In this document: positions 34,527-43,892 of the stretch, one piece after another | Position numbering within the stretch: position 1 is the stretch's first letter | Layout of the letters: every line of letters begins with the position of its first letter | Assembly (NCBI GenBank): GCA_003599415.1 | Contig: QZKB01000148.1 | Location: 1 to 64,000 of the forward strand | Source: Ignavibacteriales bacterium | GTDB taxonomy: Bacteria; Bacteroidota; Ignavibacteria; Ignavibacteriales; SURF-24 | Direction of reading: 5' to 3' | Length of the DNA stretch: 64,000 bases | Notes under the pieces: generated by a model | Told to the model about the DNA's origin: nothing | The model's database searches: none | Seen by the model: only the letters and a program-made list of their open reading frames with translations | Program-made: the position numbers and the translations under genes

Positions 34527-34599
34527 AGTATTTTCCGGAGTAAAAACTCACTGATTCTCTGTCGATATTTTTTGTTATCCCGGTGATCAACGAAGAGTT

Positions 34600-36615
34600 T
34601 TATTTAAGAATAGAAATCATTTGACTGGATTTACTTTCAGTTCCTTCCTTCGTAATGCTACGAATGTAATAATTGTATCTTTCGTTCTTTACAACAGATT
34701 TGTCGAGGAATTCAAATGGTTCACTTGTAATCGTTGCTATCGGTTTTTCTTTCTCCCTGCCTTTGCTTCTATATATTCTATAAGAGTATCCTTCGCTGTT
34801 AACCGGTTCGTCCCAGGTTAGTCTAATTCCTTCCGGAGTTGATTCAGCAAGTATTCCTGCGGGAGCAATAGGAGTTTTTATTTTAATTTCTACAACTGCC
34901 GATGAGCTGAAATCGCTTAAACCGTCATATAAATCTTTTATCTGAACAGAATACTCGTATATTTTTCCTTTTTCAAAAGTTGAATCAATAAATGATAACT
35001 GACTTGGAGTAATCAAACTATCAGTTAACTTTTTCCTTGGAGAAATTTCTTTCCCTTTACTACTAATTTCTCTTCTGTAAATGTAGTAACCATTTATACT
35101 TTGTTCGAAAGGTTTCATATCTGCCCAGCTTAAAAATATTTTATTGCCAATCATTTTTGCAGTTAGATTGAGAGGAGCAGGCGGCGTTGTCGGTTTCAAT
35201 GGACGGGCCGAGATTGTATCTGAAAATTCACTTAGAACTCCGCTCGTGTTTTCTGCTTTAATGGCGTAATTATAAAATACCTTGCCGGAAAGTTCAGCGC
35301 TTGAATCTGTGAAAATAGTTTTTCCTTCATTCCACAAGACTATTCCGGAAATTGGTTGAAGCCTGGTATCGAAGGTATTGCTTCTATATACGCGGTAACC
35401 TTTAATTAATAATTCATCTGAGAAAATTTCAAAGCTGATTCCGTTTTTAAGTCCAACCGCATTTTTTATCCTTGGCGGAAGCGGTGCAGTAGTAGATTTA
35501 TACAAACCGTAAACTTTAGCCGTCTTTGGAGAAACTTCGTTAAGAATTCCAATCATTTCCATTTCATAATAATAAATTTTCATTGGCTCGATATTCTGAT
35601 CTGAATAAACTGAATCGTATGGTGATACTTCGGCAATTAATTTCCCTTTATCCGACCATGACTCGCTTCTGTAAATTCTTAAACTTTTGATGTATTGTAT
35701 ATCTGTTAGTTGCCAGCTTATTCTTAACCCGTTTCCTGTAGTTAAATTCATAACTGTGATTTTTTTAGGCAGGGGAACAGACGAAAAATTATATGCTGCT
35801 ACAAGAATAGTATCCGATGAATTTCCTATGCTTCCGAAATAATCAGCCGGTAAAATATAGTACTGATAAATCTGATTTGCCTGAATAAGTGTATCGCGGA
35901 GCGAGTAGATGATTGTATCACCTTTTGCAGAGATTGTCTTTAGAGAGGGAATAAAATTATAATTTCCGGCTAAACCATCTCTTCTGAAAAGCTTAACGGC
36001 AAACGGTTTTTTACCGCTTAGGGATTTATACTGAATGAAAATAGAATTATCCAGATACTGCTTATCAATTGCTTTAATAGGGTTAAAATCCACTTTAACG
36101 GGATATGAAATTTGGTTTGATAAGTAACTCACTTTAACATTGCCATCAGTTTCAACTCTTGAAATTCTGTATTCATATTTAATTTCTTTTTGAGCAGTAG
36201 TATCAAGATAAGCTATTCCTAAAGCAAGCTGTACCGGAAGGGTGTTAGCCCAGGCTTTTAACGAATCGATTTTTTTGTATTCAACTAACTTGTTCCATAA
36301 CATCTCAGCCGGAATTTGTTTTATAGCTGACGGATCCGGCAGATAAACTGAAAATCTGTTTAGTCTGAATTTAAATTCTTCAAGTGAAGCTGGCGCTGAT
36401 ATCTCGACCAATTTAATCCAATTATTTTCTGAGAGATTTCTTCTTTCAATTATGTTTGCTTTAAGATGATCAAGTGATTGCGAAGCTATCTGGTAACCGA
36501 CAAGTACAAAGATGCCATATTGTGATGGTCTTGCAAGGTTGTCTATTCTCTGCTGGGCAAACAAGCATGCATTAAACGATAAAAGACAAGCAATAAAACA
36601 GGTTCGCATTTTCAT
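34600..36615 (-). CDS. Exported fibronectin type III repeat protein (second cassette copy)
   Basis: A 671-aa protein with a Sec signal (MKMRTCFIACLLSFNACLFAQ). After an N-terminal region of about 160 residues it is built of repeated FN3-like domains. Examples are LPPRIKNAVGLKNGISFEIF ... GYRVYRS, PPAPLNLTAKMIGNKIFLSW ... GYYIYRR, and APAGILAESTPEGIRLTWDE ... YRIYRS. It ends exactly at the close of the last FN3 domain with no T9SS tail, so it probably stays in the periplasm or outer membrane. It follows the 1809-aa giant by 48 bases, mirroring the 662-aa FN3 gene after the 1419-aa giant. A scaffold or partner of the giant is likely; function unknown. Confidence 0.75.
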   Translation of the reverse strand: MKMRTCFIACLLSFNACLFAQQRIDNLARPSQYGIFVLVGYQIASQSLDHLKANIIERRNLSENNWIKLVEISAPASLEEFKFRLNRFSVYLPDPSAIKQIPAEMLWNKLVEYKKIDSLKAWANTLPVQLALGIAYLDTTAQKEIKYEYRISRVETDGNVKVSYLSNQISYPVKVDFNPIKAIDKQYLDNSIFIQYKSLSGKKPFAVKLFRRDGLAGNYNFIPSLKTISAKGDTIIYSLRDTLIQANQIYQYYILPADYFGSIGNSSDTILVAAYNFSSVPLPKKITVMNLTTGNGLRISWQLTDIQYIKSLRIYRSESWSDKGKLIAEVSPYDSVYSDQNIEPMKIYYYEMEMIGILNEVSPKTAKVYGLYKSTTAPLPPRIKNAVGLKNGISFEIFSDELLIKGYRVYRSNTFDTRLQPISGIVLWNEGKTIFTDSSAELSGKVFYNYAIKAENTSGVLSEFSDTISARPLKPTTPPAPLNLTAKMIGNKIFLSWADMKPFEQSINGYYIYRREISSKGKEISPRKKLTDSLITPSQLSFIDSTFEKGKIYEYSVQIKDLYDGLSDFSSSAVVEIKIKTPIAPAGILAESTPEGIRLTWDEPVNSEGYSYRIYRSKGREKEKPIATITSEPFEFLDKSVVKNERYNYYIRSITKEGTESKSSQMISILK

Positions 36616-36663
36616 TCTTAAAACTCCATAGTACAGTTTAATATATTCAATGAATATTTTTTT

Positions 36664-39600
36664 TCAGTTACATAATCCAAGCGCACAAAATTTTGGTCCG
36701 CCTTCACCAAGACGAACTTTTAACATTGGGATTGTTTTGGAGCCGCTCCATCCATCGGATATACAGCCACCGCAGACACAGACATCAAATTCTTCAAGGG
36801 CACAATCACAGTCGCTGTCGCAGCATCCAACACCTACATAAGCACTTCCGCTTAAAATTAAATCTGCTCCACCTTCAACGAACCAGCTTCCCGAAGAAAG
36901 ATTCAATTCTCCTTGTCCGTAAAGAACAACTGTTCCGGAAAGCGAAGCGCCTGCACAGCCTACAATTACCGAAGCCCCCAAACCTGCGGTTACACTAACA
37001 TAAACTCCTGCATTTAAATAATAAGCATTGCTTGGACCGAAGTTCATACCAAGCGCCATGAAACCACCGAATGTTGGGGTTACGTAACAATCTAAAACCG
37101 GATCCAATTCAATCTCAATTGTTGGTAGTATTGGGAAAGGAACCGTTGCCCGGCCTGTGAAATAAAAACCACTCAGTTGATCCTGCAGGTATTGAGGAAC
37201 CATTCCGTTGTATGTGTATTTATTTGGATCGGCAAGAAATATCTGTTGAAACTCATCTGTGTTTGCAATTGAAGGATAATGACCAAAAATAATTGCTGCG
37301 GCAAGATTGATCACAGGTTTATCAAGTATAAAGTTTCCTGCACCTAAAAAGTACCAGCCTTTGTCATCAATTACAGTTGAAAGATGCCCATCAACATGAA
37401 CTTTACCGGATAAATCCATATTGATATCCATACTGCCTACTAATCTGCCGTGTTCAAAATCCAGCAGGAATGCAAGCTGACCAAATGGAGTATCAATATT
37501 TTCTAATTTAAGCTGCTGAGGTCCCGGCAATATTGATCCGACAACTTCAAATCCAAGTTTGCCTGATGCTCCAGTTGCACCGGTAAGATCACCATTAAAA
37601 TGAAAATTATCCCAGGCGGAAGAACTGACAACCCGCATTGTTCCAACAAGGTTCGTGAGCATTCGTGTGTTGTTTTTTGTAAAAACAAATTTCTGGTTTG
37701 TTTCTAACCATAATGAAGTTGAATCCTTTGTTCTGTACAACCAGACGTTGAATTTAAACATATCAGGTTTCTCTTCATCGATAATTGTTCCTTTGGCTTT
37801 AAATCCAAAATCACTAAACTCTTCGACATTTCCATCGAACTGCGCATAAATTCCGTTTGTTGAAATGAAGAATGGGAAGTTGTCGAATCCGAAAGTAATG
37901 TTTCCGTTTTTAACCGAGTAATTAAGGGCAGTGCTTTTAACAGAAGTACCCGGGACATTTAAATTAATTGCTCCGTTTATCTGAAGTAAATTATTTCCGG
38001 CAGTTAATGCTGAAGGACTAAATGCAGCCACTTTATAAATAGTCAGCGGCGGAGTAGTTGGAGAAATATTAAAAGCATCAAAGCCTTCGCTTACTAAAGT
38101 AAAATTACTGATGAAAACAGAATCAGTCATTTCCATTCCCGGCAGGTAAGTAAAGAATGCAGTTCTGCCGGAGTTGGAGGCAACGCCCAATATCCATTTT
38201 TGCTTTGAAGCATCATATCCAAATTGTTTTGTTGAAGCAGGTTCAATTTTAATCGGCACAAATCCGGCTAAAGTCATTGCATCAAGGTTGAATATTCCGT
38301 TTACTAATTTAAATTTGTTTCCTGTTGAGGGGAGAATATTTAAATCAGTGAAAGGTACATCAAGACTTCCCGTAATGAGTTTTCCCTCTTTTAAATTGAA
38401 TCCTTTATTCTGATCCAATGACCATTTGGTTGTTTGGAGAGACCACTTTTGTGAAAGAGTTATATTTAACGGCGAGTTTCCATTTACTTCTTCAATTGAA
38501 TTATGATGAAGCACTAAATCGAAAAATACATTTATCGAAGAAGCATTTTCAATATCACCTTTTAATGATGAGTTTAATCTTATTGTATCGCCTGATAAAT
38601 ATGATTTACCCGATACCGATTCCAAATCAAAACTAAAGTATGAATAATTCAGAGCATTACCGTTATTATCAGATACAAGAAATTTTTCAGGCGAAAGATT
38701 AATATTGCTGCCGGGAGCAGAAAGAGAATTAATAATCATATCTTCAGCTTTTATTTTTGCCCCGGCCTTTGAAAATGAAGTTTGTGAAATGTAAAACCCG
38801 TCAAGTTCTAATTCATTTATATTCTGAAGCGAGGTTGCGGCATTAAAAAATATTTTCCCTTTCAAAACACCAATTCCGTTCCCGGTTTTTGTTTCGCTTA
38901 ATGCAATTCCGTTTTCATCCTCAAGAGTTACATTGAAAACATTATTCATCTTAAGATTTAACGATGACTGAATTAATCTAACAGGTAAAGTTTTTGGAAC
39001 AGCAATAGGTACCCCATTTGAGTTTAACTGCTTACCGGGAATTATATAAACGTTTGCAAATCCTAAACTGGCATTGGAATTTGCCGGAGCAAAAATGCTG
39101 TCCTTCTGCAATTCAAATATTTCGCCGGAAATTTTGATTCCCTGTGAAGTAGAATCCAGTGACTGCACCGCAACCGGAAATCCGAGTAGTTTAGTTATAT
39201 CCATCCCATCATAAACTTTAAGATGAAAATCTACATTCTCTTTTCCACCCTGAGGACAATCAATGGATTGAGTATCTCCGACATATTGAGACTTACCTTT
39301 TACAGCAGCAAACTGATGCGTGCCGATAGGAATTCCTTTTAAAATATAAGCGCCATTTGCATCAGTCCAGGTTTCAATTTTATCCGAAGTAGTTTGACCG
39401 ACAAGGTAAACGTGTGCATAAGAAACAGGTTTATTGTCTTTACCAACGTAAACGTGTCCGGAAATTCTTGTTGCCTTTTTTACCTTTACAGGATATGAAA
39501 CAGGATTTTCAGAAACCTGGTTATCTATTGCCAGTTCTCTTGCGACAATATCTTCGTTAAAGCTTGAGCCTTTGATCTTAACTACGAACTGATTTCCACA

Positions 39601-42093
39601 GCTTTCAAATGGCTGTAATGCTCCAAGACCGTCATCGTCTGTATAGGTGAAAGGAGCTAAATCATCAATTCCGACTAAAGCATTTTCAACGGGAGGCAAA
39701 AGGGCAAACGGAATATTTATGCTACCGGAATATTTAACAACTAAATTCATTCTGTGCAGCTTCTTCTTAACAAAAAACAATCCTAAATCCTGGTTTTGTG
39801 TTGTAACTGATCTATAAATCGTTGTTGGGAAATACCCGCTGAACGGCTGAATATAAACAGGTTGATGATGACCAAGAGCAGCCGTAGTTTCAAACCATCC
39901 AAAAGTTGGCATAAACAAATCAATGTTTCCCATTTTTTTCTTTTCAACTTTTGTTGTTGTTGTTACAAGAGGTCCATCACCAAGTTTAACATTAGATTCA
40001 ACCCCAACATTCAATTCGTCTGCGGACATAATTCTTCCTCTTGCATTTCCAAATGGTTGCAATAGTATGGGAGCTTCAAAAACAAATTGTTCTCCTTTAT
40101 TTAGCGGGGCAGAGTTATTAATTGCGAGCATCGTGTCCCTGAATCCATATTTAAAAATCGGCAAAGCTCTGTACGGTCCAACAACATCACCCTGGGTGTT
40201 AATTTCCGGCAGAAGATTTCTAAAAAAGAAATACCCGTTTGAAAGAGTTTTCATCTCGCGTTCAATTTTATTTCCCTGCGATAAAGAAAGGCTCCAGATT
40301 CTTACAGTTGCGTCTTTAACCGGTTGAGCCTGGTTATCTGCTCTGTAAACATAACCTGCAACACGCGGATTAACAGGTGTAAGATATTTTGTAACGCTCA
40401 TATTAAATGGAGTATACTCATTTCTGAATACGGCATAATCATTAAAGCTCTGCGGGAACTGATAACTTGAATAAAGCAATTGGTAATAATATTTACCGCG
40501 TGTTGTATCAGTCTCCATTCTAATCCAGTAGCTGTCGTTAGGGCCAATGTTTTTTACAAGCCGGCGGAATTTAATTTCTCCGTTGTCATCAGTTTCACCT
40601 TCTGCTAATATTTCATAGCTGCCAAGATTCTCACGAGGCATCTCTGCAGTTCCTTCATCTACAGGAACACCAACAGGACGGTTAATCCTTAGCAGTTTTA
40701 CATTTACAAATTTCAATGGCGATGTTGTTAACTGACCCTGAACATTTTGTTCGGGCATAACTTTAACTGTCAGTTGGTAACTTCTGAACGTTGTAAACAA
40801 TGTTCCGACTTCTCTTGATTCTCCCGGTTGAATAATTAAACTTGTCGTTGGACTTGTGAAATACGGATTATCAACTATAATCTTGGCAACAATTTTCAAA
40901 TCGCCGTAATGATGTGTTCCCATTTCGCCGCCGGTATAGTAATCATAGTTGTTCTTAATTACTCCCATTGTTGTTGTATCAACATAAAAGAAATTAAACT
41001 TACCCTGATCATCTGTTACTGCAGTTGCAAGAGTAGATTTAATGTCGCTCCAGCTTGATCCGTACAAAGGACCTATGACATAATTGCCAACTTCTTTTGC
41101 AAGAACCAACCTGATGTTAGTATTTTTAAGCGAGCGGGCAGCACCATCACCTGCCTGACCCGACTGATAAAAAATTTCTCCGCTAACTGTTGTAATTCCC
41201 TGCACAACGTCCCAGATTCCACCAGTTACTTTTACTGAAGCAATATCTACATCATCTGATTTGCGGAAATTTTTATCAAATAACGCAGGGCTAGATTTGT
41301 ATTTAAATGTCCATATTTCACTCTTTCCATTGTTAGAAGAAATCGGTTCGTTAGAATCAAGATCAAAAGCCTGTAGTTGCCATACATAAGTTTTCCCGGA
41401 TTCAAGGGGGAATGCATCCGGCGGGTACTGCAAAATATTTGATGAGATAATCTGTGCTTCGTGAATAGGGTTATTTGCACTTAAGGCTTTCTGCGGAGTT
41501 TGCCCGTAAAGCACTTCGCATAATTTGAATTTATAAACAATAGTTACTTCAGGGGGAACAATTACCGGCGTCCATTGAAAAGCGGGCAGATTTGTAGTAA
41601 TTGAATCTCCGTTAGCGGGCGCCAATAACTGCGGGGGATCAGGAAGCAGAATTTTAAAATCAGCACAAGCTTCTGTTAATTTTGAATTGCCTTTCATTAC
41701 GTAGATACAGAAAGTATAATTGCCTTCCGGTAATCTACCTGTTCGCGTTACAAAATCTTTGATCTTCGAATTATATTTAACTGAATTCCAGTCAAGATAA
41801 TCAAGCGAAGTAAAAGTCTGCGTAGCCTGGCCGGTAAAAAAACTGATCGTCCGGCTGTTCGCTTTAAGCATTTCACCGGATCTGCTTTCACTTATTCTAA
41901 GATCCAATGTAATATCCTGCGATGAAGCTCCGGTATAAGTAATTGTAAGAACCGCAACGTTTGGATCTCTTTCCCATCTGCTTACAAATGGAGATGGATT
42001 AGGATTTACAGTAAGCATTGCATTCCATTGCGCATTCATTTCAGAGAAAGCAAGCAGTATTAGTAGAAATGCAATCGTCTTCATTTTTGTCAT
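36664..42093 (-). CDS. Giant exported beta-rich protein with cysteine-rich tail (copy B)
   Basis: 1809 aa, function not recognised. A Sec signal (MKTIAFLLILLAFSEMNAQ) starts at Met4. Residues 25-265 match the start of the 1419-aa giant (YLDWNSVKYN, LPEGNYTFC, YKFKLCE, GQTPQKAL near 196, LQYPPDAFPLE). Two carboxypeptidase-regulatory-like folds lie near 578 (VAGYVYRADNQAQPVKDATV) and 874 (ISGHVYVGKDNKPVSYAHVY). The long middle is beta-strand repeat. The last 250 residues are glycine-rich amphipathic strands ending in nine cysteines within about 60 residues, and there is no T9SS tail. It lies 48 bases after the beta-barrel gene. An outer-membrane or periplasmic structural role is plausible. Confidence 0.75.
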   Translation of the reverse strand: MTKMKTIAFLLILLAFSEMNAQWNAMLTVNPNPSPFVSRWERDPNVAVLTITYTGASSQDITLDLRISESRSGEMLKANSRTISFFTGQATQTFTSLDYLDWNSVKYNSKIKDFVTRTGRLPEGNYTFCIYVMKGNSKLTEACADFKILLPDPPQLLAPANGDSITTNLPAFQWTPVIVPPEVTIVYKFKLCEVLYGQTPQKALSANNPIHEAQIISSNILQYPPDAFPLESGKTYVWQLQAFDLDSNEPISSNNGKSEIWTFKYKSSPALFDKNFRKSDDVDIASVKVTGGIWDVVQGITTVSGEIFYQSGQAGDGAARSLKNTNIRLVLAKEVGNYVIGPLYGSSWSDIKSTLATAVTDDQGKFNFFYVDTTTMGVIKNNYDYYTGGEMGTHHYGDLKIVAKIIVDNPYFTSPTTSLIIQPGESREVGTLFTTFRSYQLTVKVMPEQNVQGQLTTSPLKFVNVKLLRINRPVGVPVDEGTAEMPRENLGSYEILAEGETDDNGEIKFRRLVKNIGPNDSYWIRMETDTTRGKYYYQLLYSSYQFPQSFNDYAVFRNEYTPFNMSVTKYLTPVNPRVAGYVYRADNQAQPVKDATVRIWSLSLSQGNKIEREMKTLSNGYFFFRNLLPEINTQGDVVGPYRALPIFKYGFRDTMLAINNSAPLNKGEQFVFEAPILLQPFGNARGRIMSADELNVGVESNVKLGDGPLVTTTTKVEKKKMGNIDLFMPTFGWFETTAALGHHQPVYIQPFSGYFPTTIYRSVTTQNQDLGLFFVKKKLHRMNLVVKYSGSINIPFALLPPVENALVGIDDLAPFTYTDDDGLGALQPFESCGNQFVVKIKGSSFNEDIVARELAIDNQVSENPVSYPVKVKKATRISGHVYVGKDNKPVSYAHVYLVGQTTSDKIETWTDANGAYILKGIPIGTHQFAAVKGKSQYVGDTQSIDCPQGGKENVDFHLKVYDGMDITKLLGFPVAVQSLDSTSQGIKISGEIFELQKDSIFAPANSNASLGFANVYIIPGKQLNSNGVPIAVPKTLPVRLIQSSLNLKMNNVFNVTLEDENGIALSETKTGNGIGVLKGKIFFNAATSLQNINELELDGFYISQTSFSKAGAKIKAEDMIINSLSAPGSNINLSPEKFLVSDNNGNALNYSYFSFDLESVSGKSYLSGDTIRLNSSLKGDIENASSINVFFDLVLHHNSIEEVNGNSPLNITLSQKWSLQTTKWSLDQNKGFNLKEGKLITGSLDVPFTDLNILPSTGNKFKLVNGIFNLDAMTLAGFVPIKIEPASTKQFGYDASKQKWILGVASNSGRTAFFTYLPGMEMTDSVFISNFTLVSEGFDAFNISPTTPPLTIYKVAAFSPSALTAGNNLLQINGAINLNVPGTSVKSTALNYSVKNGNITFGFDNFPFFISTNGIYAQFDGNVEEFSDFGFKAKGTIIDEEKPDMFKFNVWLYRTKDSTSLWLETNQKFVFTKNNTRMLTNLVGTMRVVSSSAWDNFHFNGDLTGATGASGKLGFEVVGSILPGPQQLKLENIDTPFGQLAFLLDFEHGRLVGSMDINMDLSGKVHVDGHLSTVIDDKGWYFLGAGNFILDKPVINLAAAIIFGHYPSIANTDEFQQIFLADPNKYTYNGMVPQYLQDQLSGFYFTGRATVPFPILPTIEIELDPVLDCYVTPTFGGFMALGMNFGPSNAYYLNAGVYVSVTAGLGASVIVGCAGASLSGTVVLYGQGELNLSSGSWFVEGGADLILSGSAYVGVGCCDSDCDCALEEFDVCVCGGCISDGWSGSKTIPMLKVRLGEGGPKFCALGLCN

Positions 42094-42141
42094 AACCTGC
42101 TCCGTTAAAATTTCACAGAAACCCGGCTGTAAATTTTTGTA

Positions 42142-43815
42142 TTAAAATTTGTGTGTATAAGTAAAATTAGCTTTATGTTCATTAAAGTCTGATGTATTCT
42201 TCAGATTATTAAATGATGATCTTAAGTTAAATGAAACCGCATCTGCCGATGTTAATGCATAAGCGGAAGTAAATCCGATTACAGTTGACTGTATGCTTTC
42301 TGAATTTGTATATCCCAGGGCAACAGAACTTGATAGTTTATTATTGAACATTTTATTGTTTACACGAAAGTTAAATGTTGATGTAGAAGTTGTTCCGGTT
42401 CTTTCTATATCCAGTATGTTAAACATAATTGAAGGAGAAACCGACCAGTTCGGAGTTATTGTACTTGTTACAGAGAAGAGAATATTCTGAACATTAACTC
42501 CGTTGCCTTTCCTGAAAATATTGTTGTCTTCAGCATTTTGAGTTGTGTAGCTTAAAACGATTACCTGGCTCTGTTTAAACATAAGAAATTGTGAAGTGGC
42601 ATTAATCATATATGTCGAATTTATATTATCAACTCTGAATGTATCGCTGGACGCATCGTTTTCCATTGAATTAATCATTGTTCCGAAAGTCAGATTCAAT
42701 TCATTAATTGGTCTTCCTGTTATTGTAAAATTTATGTTCGACCTTGTCGTAGTGTAAAGTTTCTGTGAAAGGAGATTATCTGATTGCGTTTGAAAACTTC
42801 CCTGTAATGTTAATTTGTTATCGAGCAGCCGAACTCCTGCACCAAAGTTAATAGTCTTTCTGTCATTTATAATTGAAGTTAAACCCAAAGATGTATAACC
42901 CGGATTTATTAATGAGTAACCAAGTTTTGCATTTACGATATCATAATTGAAATCTAACTGAGTGGAGTAAGCGTAATCCAGGTTGGTAGAAATATTTATT
43001 TTATAAAGACTCTTTACTGTTGAAGGTATTTTATCTGTTTCAAGATCATGGCTAAACATATCCCGTGTAAAAATATCTCCGGCTGCTTCTCCTGTAAATT
43101 TGATCATGTTATCGAACAATTTAATTTCAGTATTCATGCCAAGGACAAGATTTTCCTGTGGAGTTACAAGTTGAGCAAAGGTTGTAGTATCGTTAAATAA
43201 ATTTCTCGGGAGAGAAGCAACATTATCTCTTACACGGATTACATTCAAATCAAAAAAAGAGGACTCAGGTTTTCCATATCCGAGTTTAACACCTGTAAGA
43301 TATCTTGAAAAGACTGAATTATATGGGCCATCATTTATGGCTTTTTGAATTTGTCCACCGACTATTTGAAGCCGCAAGTTCCATGGATATAACTCAACGC
43401 CAGCACCGCGTATATTTACTCCGCTTAAAGTAAGGGGAGAGAACTCATGAGCAAAATCTCCAAGGTGAGCCTTGCCCCAACTCCATTCGGGATGAATAGC
43501 AAGTTGATTTATTGACTGCCTTGCAGAACTTCCTTCTGTAGATAAAAGTATATCAAATGAAAGATCAAAATTTTCTAAGAGTGTTAGTGTTGGTCTGAAG
43601 AAAATCATACCTGAAGACGAAGGTCGTCTTCGTTCTCTTCCTGAGATTGAATAGAGTTCACCCGATATTCCCGCTTCACCGGATAACTGAAAATATTTAA
43701 CTGAGCCCGATGTGCTGTCGGCAATTGAAGGCGGCGATTCGTTTGTTTGTGAAGCTGAATCAATTTGAAGAGAAAGCAGAATAAGAAGGGCAACTATATT
43801 AATTCTGAACTTCAT
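42142..43815 (-). CDS. Outer-membrane beta-barrel protein
   Basis: A 557-aa protein with a Sec signal (MKFRINIVALLILLSLQIDSASQ). A run of alternating amphipathic strands follows to the end (for example LGYSLINPGYTSLGLTSIIN, KLTLQGSFQTQSDNLLSQ, VSFNLRSSFNNLKNTSDF), and it finishes with the aromatic-terminated FTYTHKF typical of outer-membrane barrels. No specific porin or receptor family was recognised. It sits between the two giant/FN3 cassettes with gaps of 48 and 77 bases, so it could be the membrane anchor or export pore for the giants. That link is inferred from position. Confidence 0.78.
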   Translation of the reverse strand: MKFRINIVALLILLSLQIDSASQTNESPPSIADSTSGSVKYFQLSGEAGISGELYSISGRERRRPSSSGMIFFRPTLTLLENFDLSFDILLSTEGSSARQSINQLAIHPEWSWGKAHLGDFAHEFSPLTLSGVNIRGAGVELYPWNLRLQIVGGQIQKAINDGPYNSVFSRYLTGVKLGYGKPESSFFDLNVIRVRDNVASLPRNLFNDTTTFAQLVTPQENLVLGMNTEIKLFDNMIKFTGEAAGDIFTRDMFSHDLETDKIPSTVKSLYKINISTNLDYAYSTQLDFNYDIVNAKLGYSLINPGYTSLGLTSIINDRKTINFGAGVRLLDNKLTLQGSFQTQSDNLLSQKLYTTTRSNINFTITGRPINELNLTFGTMINSMENDASSDTFRVDNINSTYMINATSQFLMFKQSQVIVLSYTTQNAEDNNIFRKGNGVNVQNILFSVTSTITPNWSVSPSIMFNILDIERTGTTSTSTFNFRVNNKMFNNKLSSSVALGYTNSESIQSTVIGFTSAYALTSADAVSFNLRSSFNNLKNTSDFNEHKANFTYTHKF

Positions 43816-43892
43816 TTTTTGCCTGCAATATAAAGATTAAAATGAATTAACCGCAATAATTATTAATCAGTCTCCGGTAAACCTTTCTTTGA

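Noticed and set aside
34442-34599. Possible cobalamin riboswitch before the corrinoid operon
   Set aside because: The leader is short and I could not find the conserved B12-box or paired elements; only the operator and promoter candidates were seen.
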